Source: Thermoplasmata archaeon
GTDB taxonomy: Archaea > Thermoplasmatota > Thermoplasmata > Lutacidiplasmatales > UBA184
Length of the DNA: 64,000 nt
Direction: 5' to 3'
Assembly (NCBI GenBank): GCA_030038095.1
Contig: JASHPK010000060.1
Span: 25,877-89,876 of the forward strand
Part shown: piece after piece, positions 58,689 through 64,000 of the stretch
How the letters are laid out: the number at the start of each line of letters is the position of its first letter
How positions within the stretch are numbered: the stretch's first letter is position 1
Translations under genes and position numbers: made by a program
Notes under the pieces: model-generated
What the model saw: only the letters and a program-made list of their open reading frames with translations
Databases searched by the model: none
What the model was told of the DNA's origin: nothing

Positions 58689-61600
58689 ATGAATGCTGCG
58701 CGATGGACGATAGGGCTCGCCGTGCTCCTCACCGTGATCGTGGTGCTCTCGACGCTCGGCCTCACCGCGGCGAGTTCTTCGTCCCGCGTAGCGACCTCAT
58801 CGCCGGCCTCCGAGACCCCAGCGAAGACTGCGAGCGTCCCGCCGTCGGCGATCCAGCCCGTCCTCCCGAGCCCCAACGCCCGGCCGAGCGCGAAGGCGCC
58901 CCCGACGGTTTTGACCAACCCGACCGCGGTCCCGACCCCCTCGGACCGGATGAGCGCGGCGCTCGCCGAGCTCCACACGCTCCATGTCCCGCTCAAGTAC
59001 GCGTTCCTGCCGAACCTGAACGCTAACCCCGACCCGACCCTCCACGACGGGATCATCAACTTCGGGTACTCCTCGGCCCCGGCTCCGCTCGGCGTGGCGG
59101 AGTACGGCCTACGGAACATCTCGGGAACGATCACCCCCTACACGCTCTCGACCTCGAGCGTCGAGGGTACCTTCGCGCCGGGCCTGTTCTCCGGGCTCTC
59201 GATGGATATCTCGGGACCGGATGAGTACGGCGTGCAGCTCAACTCGGTCCTGAACAACGTGACGCTGTTCGGATCGACCGGTTACCAGTTCTGGACCCAG
59301 AACGTCATCGAGTACTCGACCTACAGCCACCAGATCTTCTTCGTCAGCAACATCTGGAACTTCTCCTCCAGCCTCACCCCCCTCGACACGGTCACGCCCA
59401 ACATCTTCTACCAGATCGGACCGAACGCGACGGTCGCGTCGCCCGAGTACTACTACGGTCTCGGAGGTCCGATCACGATCTCGTACCCGTTCACGCTCAA
59501 CCTCTTCCTCAACTCGACGCTGATCGATGGGCGTGACGCGGTCTTCTTCAATTTCACCCTCTCGAACTCGACCGTCTTCTACGCCGGATCGTACGACCAC
59601 GCGATCTTCAACTCGACGGTCACGGGAGGACCGGTGACGCCGGTCCCGGCGTACGTCGCGAGCGGGAACACCTACACCCACCTGGGGCTCCCCGGCGACT
59701 TCGAGATGGTCACCGGCGGGCCGGGGGGCGGGAGCAACTTCGACATCCTGAGCGCGGACGCCTACTTCGGTCTCCAGTACTGGGACAGCACCACCGGCTC
59801 CTACCAGGTCGTCCCCTCAGCGTACGGGTTCGGCTCGGAGACCGGCGAAACGGCGGTCGGCGGCTACGACCTCTTCGGGACGGGTTACACGGGATTGGGG
59901 GGGAGCCCGAACGTCTTCATGGCGGCCGGGCCCGCGGTGCTCCAGGGCCTCTGGAACGTCTCTTCCGCGGCCCCGCCGGTCGGCGTCTACGGCGGATCGA
60001 TCGAGATCAACCTGAACCCGACCAACGCGTTCCTCTTTGTCGCACCGGGTTCGGTCTTCAACGGCTGGACCGACACGAATTGGGCCCTCTTTGAGTGGGC
60101 CCCGTCGCCCGACCTCTACCTGGATGCCGGAACGTACACGATCATCGCGATCCTGGCGAACTACGACCCCGTGGAGACGACCGCGACGGTCGCAACGTCC
60201 GGACTGGTCGCCCTCACCCTAACGCTCACCGCCGACCTCGCCCAGGGCGTCTATACCCCCCTCTGGGCGGTGAACAACCCGGAGGTTGCCAACATCTCGA
60301 CCTATGCGGGCGGCACCTACTTCCTCGCCAACGATCAGTACGGCCCCATCGGCTATGCGCCGGCGACCGGCACGAACTTCCCGTGGTTCGGCCAGGCCAA
60401 CGACTACCTATTCCCCGTGTACCCGGGGATCCTCCTGTGGAACACCTCGGTGACGGTGGACGTCAACGCCCCCTCGAGCTTCGAGGCGAGCTATCCGGCG
60501 TCGATCCTCGCGGAGCTCGAGAACGCGGGCTTCCCGACCACCAACGACCTCCAGATGCTCTTCTACGACGTCAGCTCCGTGACCCTGAGCAACGGGGCCC
60601 AGATCGGAGGCTGGTGGTACTCGGGCGCCTACTTCGGCCCCTCGGTCTCCGCCTATAACGTCGTCTTCTGGAACGCGACCGGCTGCCGGGTCTTCGGCAA
60701 CACGTTCGCGACCGGAGGCAACGCGCTCTACCTCTACGGCGGCACCGAGAACCTGATCTACAACAACACGTTCGAGTCGAGCCTCCCGGTCTCCGCGAAC
60801 TCGTTCGCCTCGGTCGCGGGCACGTACGGCTCGATGGGCCTGTTCGAGGCCGACTACGGGAACGCGACGGCCGTCGCGACCCAGATCGGGATCGCGAACC
60901 TGACCTACCCCTGCTTCAACCGCCTGTACTCCGGCTACTGTGACGTCATCTTCAACAACCTGTTCCTGACGCCGTACACCGCGGACTCCCCGGAGTTCGA
61001 TCCGTACTACTTCTACCTCGCCTACCCGACGTGCCCCGCCTACCTCGGCCTCGGCCCGACGCACTGCCTCTTCGACGACTCCTGGAACATCGTTCCGGGG
61101 ACCTCCGTTTACGGCGAGGTCTGGTCGACCAACATCCTCGGCGGGCCGAATCTCGGTGGCAACTTCTGGTGGAACTACGGCAGCTCGGACGACCCGTACA
61201 ACCAGATCCCGTACGTCGCCTTCGACTTCGGCGCGGCCGGGATCACCGGGATCTCCTTCGGGGGGGACTATCTCCCGCTCTCCCTGGTCCCGCTCTACCA
61301 GGTCTCGTTCGTGGAGACGGGGCTTCCGGCCGGGACCGAGTGGTACGTCGGAACGCTGCTCACGAACGGCGCGTTCGAGACGGGATACACCGACACCGAC
61401 ACGTCGAGCCTCACCCTCCCCGCGGGGTACTACACCGACTACCCGGTGGCGATCAGCCCGTACTGGGCGAGCGTCAGCGGCTCCTTCTCGCTCACGGGCA
61501 ACGAGCTCGTGATCGACGTGACCTTCTCGAGCGCCTACGTGATTGCGTTCGAGGAGACTGGACTTCCGATGGACACCGAGTGGACGGTCTACCTCTACAA

Positions 61601-62726
61601 CTCGGCCTTCCAGTACGTGGGGTCCGGCGGGACGAGCGGGGCCACGGTCAATGAGACCGGTCTGTTGCCCGGGGAGTACTACTGGGAGGCGTACACCAAC
61701 AGCGCGGCGTTCGTCGCGAACCCCGAGGTCGGCGAGGTGACCGTCAGCGGAAACACGACCGTGACGATCACCTACGCCCCGCTCCGCTTCGTCACGGTGA
61801 ACGCCCTCGGACTGCCGGCGAACACGGACTGGACGCTGATCATCTCGAACGCCACGTACGCCGACTCGTTCACCACCGCGGGTTCGACCCTCACCCTTTA
61901 CGGACCGGGCGACCTCGGAACGTACAACTGGTCGGCCGTGTCGGCCGGGTACGTCACGACCCCGGGCTCGGGGACGTTCTCGCTCGCCGTGAACTCGACG
62001 ATCAACGTGACGTTCGCGGCCCACGCCTCGATCACCTTCACGGAGACCGGCCTCGCGAGCGGCGCGGGCTGGACCGTGGCGTTCACGCAGGACGATGTCA
62101 CGAGGAACATCACGGGGACCGGGGCGTCGATCGTGATCCCCGCCGGGGCCGGACCGTACTCCTACACGGTGAGCGCTCCGGGCTACACGACGAGCGGCTC
62201 CTACGGCTCGGGCACCCTGCCCCAGAGCGCGCCCGTACAGGTGGTCTTCAGCGCCATCGCCCCAGCGAGCGGGACCCTCTCCGTCACGGTCGTGACGGGC
62301 GGAGCGGTCCTGACCGTGAACGGGGTGGTAGAGACCACCCCGTTCAGTCAGCCGGTGGCGCCCGGGGTCTACGCGATCGTGGTGTCGGAGTCGGGCTACG
62401 TGACGTACTACAACAACGTCACGGTGAATAGCGGCGCGACCTCGAGCGTGACGGTGAAATTGACGCCCGCTAGCTCCTCGTCGAGCAGCAGCGGGATCAG
62501 CTCGGAGGCGTGGGTCCTCATCGGGGGGTTGGCGGCGCTCGCGCTCGTGCTCCTCGGGACGACGCTCCTCGCGATGCGGCGCGGAAAGTCGCCGCCGCCT
62601 CCGAGGACCGCGTACTCCCCGCCCGCGGGGGCCGGGATGAGCGGAGGGCCCGCGGGGACGCCACCGGCCGCGACGCCTCCCTGGAGCGAGGGCCAGACCC
62701 CGCCGCCAGCCTCGGGACCGAAGTAG
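58689..62726 (+). CDS. Giant thermopsin-family surface protein
   Basis: 1345-residue secreted protein. It has a signal helix at about residues 7-29. The thermopsin (peptidase A5) region lies at about 110-360: APLGVAEYGLRNISG, QLNSVLNNV, WTQNVIEY and SNIWNFSS. A parallel beta-helix-like stretch is near 640-700 (ATGCRVFGNTF, LIYNNTF). Four ~80-residue repeats start near 874, 954, 1037 and 1116 with ETGLP-type motifs. A PEGA domain (about 1195-1262), one C-terminal helix (about 1273-1296) and a Pro-rich tail end it. Many Asn-X-Ser/Thr sequons indicate a glycosylated cell-surface acid protease. Confidence 0.88.
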   Translation: MNAARWTIGLAVLLTVIVVLSTLGLTAASSSSRVATSSPASETPAKTASVPPSAIQPVLPSPNARPSAKAPPTVLTNPTAVPTPSDRMSAALAELHTLHVPLKYAFLPNLNANPDPTLHDGIINFGYSSAPAPLGVAEYGLRNISGTITPYTLSTSSVEGTFAPGLFSGLSMDISGPDEYGVQLNSVLNNVTLFGSTGYQFWTQNVIEYSTYSHQIFFVSNIWNFSSSLTPLDTVTPNIFYQIGPNATVASPEYYYGLGGPITISYPFTLNLFLNSTLIDGRDAVFFNFTLSNSTVFYAGSYDHAIFNSTVTGGPVTPVPAYVASGNTYTHLGLPGDFEMVTGGPGGGSNFDILSADAYFGLQYWDSTTGSYQVVPSAYGFGSETGETAVGGYDLFGTGYTGLGGSPNVFMAAGPAVLQGLWNVSSAAPPVGVYGGSIEINLNPTNAFLFVAPGSVFNGWTDTNWALFEWAPSPDLYLDAGTYTIIAILANYDPVETTATVATSGLVALTLTLTADLAQGVYTPLWAVNNPEVANISTYAGGTYFLANDQYGPIGYAPATGTNFPWFGQANDYLFPVYPGILLWNTSVTVDVNAPSSFEASYPASILAELENAGFPTTNDLQMLFYDVSSVTLSNGAQIGGWWYSGAYFGPSVSAYNVVFWNATGCRVFGNTFATGGNALYLYGGTENLIYNNTFESSLPVSANSFASVAGTYGSMGLFEADYGNATAVATQIGIANLTYPCFNRLYSGYCDVIFNNLFLTPYTADSPEFDPYYFYLAYPTCPAYLGLGPTHCLFDDSWNIVPGTSVYGEVWSTNILGGPNLGGNFWWNYGSSDDPYNQIPYVAFDFGAAGITGISFGGDYLPLSLVPLYQVSFVETGLPAGTEWYVGTLLTNGAFETGYTDTDTSSLTLPAGYYTDYPVAISPYWASVSGSFSLTGNELVIDVTFSSAYVIAFEETGLPMDTEWTVYLYNSAFQYVGSGGTSGATVNETGLLPGEYYWEAYTNSAAFVANPEVGEVTVSGNTTVTITYAPLRFVTVNALGLPANTDWTLIISNATYADSFTTAGSTLTLYGPGDLGTYNWSAVSAGYVTTPGSGTFSLAVNSTINVTFAAHASITFTETGLASGAGWTVAFTQDDVTRNITGTGASIVIPAGAGPYSYTVSAPGYTTSGSYGSGTLPQSAPVQVVFSAIAPASGTLSVTVVTGGAVLTVNGVVETTPFSQPVAPGVYAIVVSESGYVTYYNNVTVNSGATSSVTVKLTPASSSSSSSGISSEAWVLIGGLAALALVLLGTTLLAMRRGKSPPPPRTAYSPPAGAGMSGGPAGTPPAATPPWSEGQTPPPASGPK

Positions 62727-62781
62727 CGGGGCATCTCGGGGCCGGTCCCCTCTCCCCCCGAGCGGCCCCGCCCGACCCGCG

Positions 62782-63531
62782 TCAGCTCTCGAGGTACTGC
62801 TTCGCTCCCTGAAGGAGCAGCCGGACATCCGAGGCGAGGGAGATGAACCGGAAGCCGAGCTCGAGAGCCGCCCGCTTCTCCTCGGGATTCACGACGAGGG
62901 TCCCCGGGATCTTTCCGTGCGTCTCGCAGGCGGCGACGACCGTACGCATCGCTTCGCGGACGCGCGGGTTCGCACGATCGTCGAGGAGACCTAGGCTGAG
63001 CGTCAGGTCCTGCGGGCCCACGAACAAGAGATCGATGCCCGGGACGCTCGCAATCGCGTCGAGGTGCTCGATCGCCTCCCGGGTCTCGATCTGGACTCCG
63101 ACCATCGTCTCGGCGTTCGCGGTCCGCAGGTAGGTGCCGAGCTCGGTGCCGTAGCGCGACGCGGCCGCGGCGGCCGCCCCCCGCACCCCATCGGGCGGGT
63201 ACTTCGCGTAGGCGACCGCCTCGCGGGCCTGGCGCTCGGAGTTGACGAGCGGCACGAGGATGCCGTGGGCGCCGGCGTCGAGGGCCTGCTTGATCAGGTA
63301 CTGGTCCACGTTGCCGACCCGCACGAGAGGGGTCGGGCCGGCGCGGGCGAGCAGGGCCATCATCGCGGCCAGGGTCTCGGGATCGACCGGGGCGTGCTCG
63401 GTGTCGACCATGAACCAGTCGAAACCGACCCCCGAGAGCGCGTCCAGGCACGTCAGGGACGACGAGGAGATCCAGGTGCCGAACGACGGCGTCCGGGACG
63501 ACCGGAGCCGACGCACGAGCGAGTTCTGCAC
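62782..63531 (-). CDS. HpcH/HpaI-family aldolase
   Basis: 249-residue class II pyruvate-type aldolase. Motifs are GTWISSSSL, GFDWFMVDTEHAP (metal Glu and Asp), VRVGNVDQYLIKQALDAGAHGILVP, KYPPDGVRG, VQIETREAIEHLD, LFVGPQDLTLSLG and IPGTLVVNPEE. The family splits 2-keto-3-deoxy sugar acids or 4-hydroxy-2-oxo acids into pyruvate and an aldehyde. It starts at GTG 63531; AAGCTTATC about 37 bases upstream is a weak promoter candidate. The sequence matches the class well, but the substrate is open. Confidence 0.9.
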   Translation of the reverse strand: MQNSLVRRLRSSRTPSFGTWISSSSLTCLDALSGVGFDWFMVDTEHAPVDPETLAAMMALLARAGPTPLVRVGNVDQYLIKQALDAGAHGILVPLVNSERQAREAVAYAKYPPDGVRGAAAAAASRYGTELGTYLRTANAETMVGVQIETREAIEHLDAIASVPGIDLLFVGPQDLTLSLGLLDDRANPRVREAMRTVVAACETHGKIPGTLVVNPEEKRAALELGFRFISLASDVRLLLQGAKQYLES

Positions 63532-63637
63532 TTCGAGCGCCTCCCTTGCGACGGGGTGCCCCGGCCGATAAGCTTTCTACCCCGCCGACCGCGCTCCTCC
63601 CGAAGCACGAGCGACGGGGATCCGAGCCGAGCTCCCC

Positions 63638-63805
63638 TTACGGGAAGAGCGGGGGCGCCGGAAGCATCCAGTTCGCGGTGTGACAGTCGGGGCATCGAAG
63701 ATAGACCCCCCGTCCACCGAGGTGGGGACGTAGCGCGATCGAGAACTCCGAGACCTGGAAGAAGTGCCCGCAGTGCGGGCAGCGGAACCGCTGCTTCCTC
63801 GCCAT
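63638..63805 (-). CDS. Small zinc-ribbon protein
   Basis: 55-residue protein with two CPxC knuckles, RCPHCGHFF (residues 8-16) and LRCPDCHTANW (residues 37-47), forming a probable zinc ribbon. The linker is FSIALRPHLGGRG. Such ribbons occur in transcription, translation and modification proteins; no specific role can be given. It begins with ATG 63805 and ends with TAA 63638. Confidence 0.6.
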   Translation of the reverse strand: MARKQRFRCPHCGHFFQVSEFSIALRPHLGGRGVYLRCPDCHTANWMLPAPPLFP

Positions 63806-64000
63806 CCGATCCCCGGCCCGAGCGACGCGCGCTCGAGCATGGGGGGAACCACGAGGAAAGCGTTAGGATTTCGGGACGGGGATCCGCGGCCGGGCCAGGT
63901 CGAGGGAGCGGGTCAGGCGCCTCGGTCAGTCCATAGGATCACCCCCGATGGCTCTCGGTGGATGCGAACTCGAGGGCCCGTGCGACGGGTCCGGGGCGCG
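63806..64000. other. Window end, no supported gene
   Basis: 195 bases. A minus-strand frame from the window edge ends in a stop near 63930 but reads as a Pro/Ser/His-rich tail without recognisable content. It might be the C-terminus of a gene beyond the window. Confidence 0.3.

Noticed and set aside
63810..64000. Possible gene C-terminus on the minus strand at the window edge
   Set aside because: Too short and low in complexity to support; the start would lie outside the window.

Overview
The window is a GC-rich piece of an archaeal chromosome. The archaeal assignment rests on an exosome-proteasome superoperon (rpoP, rpl37ae, rrp42, rrp41, rrp4, sdo1, psmA), EF-2, archaeal-type S12 and S7, family B DNA polymerase, RadB, Trm1, GlyRS, aIF1 and Lhr. 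It is also supported by TATA-like boxes about 25-35 bases before many starts, which implies many leaderless or short-leader mRNAs. A very large thermopsin-family surface protein, bacterial-type UvrB and the high GC suggest an uncultured Thermoplasmatota lineage. That placement is inference; no rRNA lies in the window.

Layout. 1-8.9 kb: a membrane protein cut by the window edge, a polysaccharide flippase, two small unknown proteins, a DedA protein, dihydroorotase, PurM and an EamA transporter. 8.9-20.7 kb: DNA polymerase B, uracil-DNA glycosylase, rpsL-rpsG-EF-2, an FMN-binding protein flanked by three copies of a 19-base dyad, Ogt, RadB, an MBL/beta-CASP nuclease and two secreted pilin-like proteins. 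20.7-25.2 kb: the exosome-proteasome superoperon on the minus strand. 25.3-38 kb: a DUF255 thioredoxin protein, a phosphoesterase, an HTH regulator, a UPF0200 kinase, GlyRS, an amidohydrolase, a PfkB kinase, MoeA, PurQ, a HemK-like methyltransferase and THEP1. 38-46.5 kb: Trm1, Lhr, a PPC-domain protein, LarE, UvrB and a regulator. 46.4-50 kb: a BtuFCD-type importer. 50-64 kb: an intron-containing tRNA-Trp, a VOC protein, a second flippase, a HesB/IscA protein, an ABC-2 exporter, aIF1, a rhodanese beside a GcvH-like/TusA fusion, the giant thermopsin, an HpcH/HpaI aldolase and a small zinc ribbon.

Functional themes are information processing (replication, repair, translation, RNA decay), nucleotide synthesis (PyrC, PurM, PurQ), cofactor and sulfur chemistry (MoeA, LarE, IscA-like, rhodanese, TusA, B12-type import) and cell-surface construction. 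The least ordinary signals are the CTACTAC-N5-GTAGTAG dyads and the duplicated 3' end of the EF-2 gene, the GcvH-like/TusA fusion that lacks its lipoyl lysine, the tRNA-Trp intron that appears to carry a box C/D guide, a Trm1 gene without a normal start codon, and Asp-to-His in the EF-2 P-loop.
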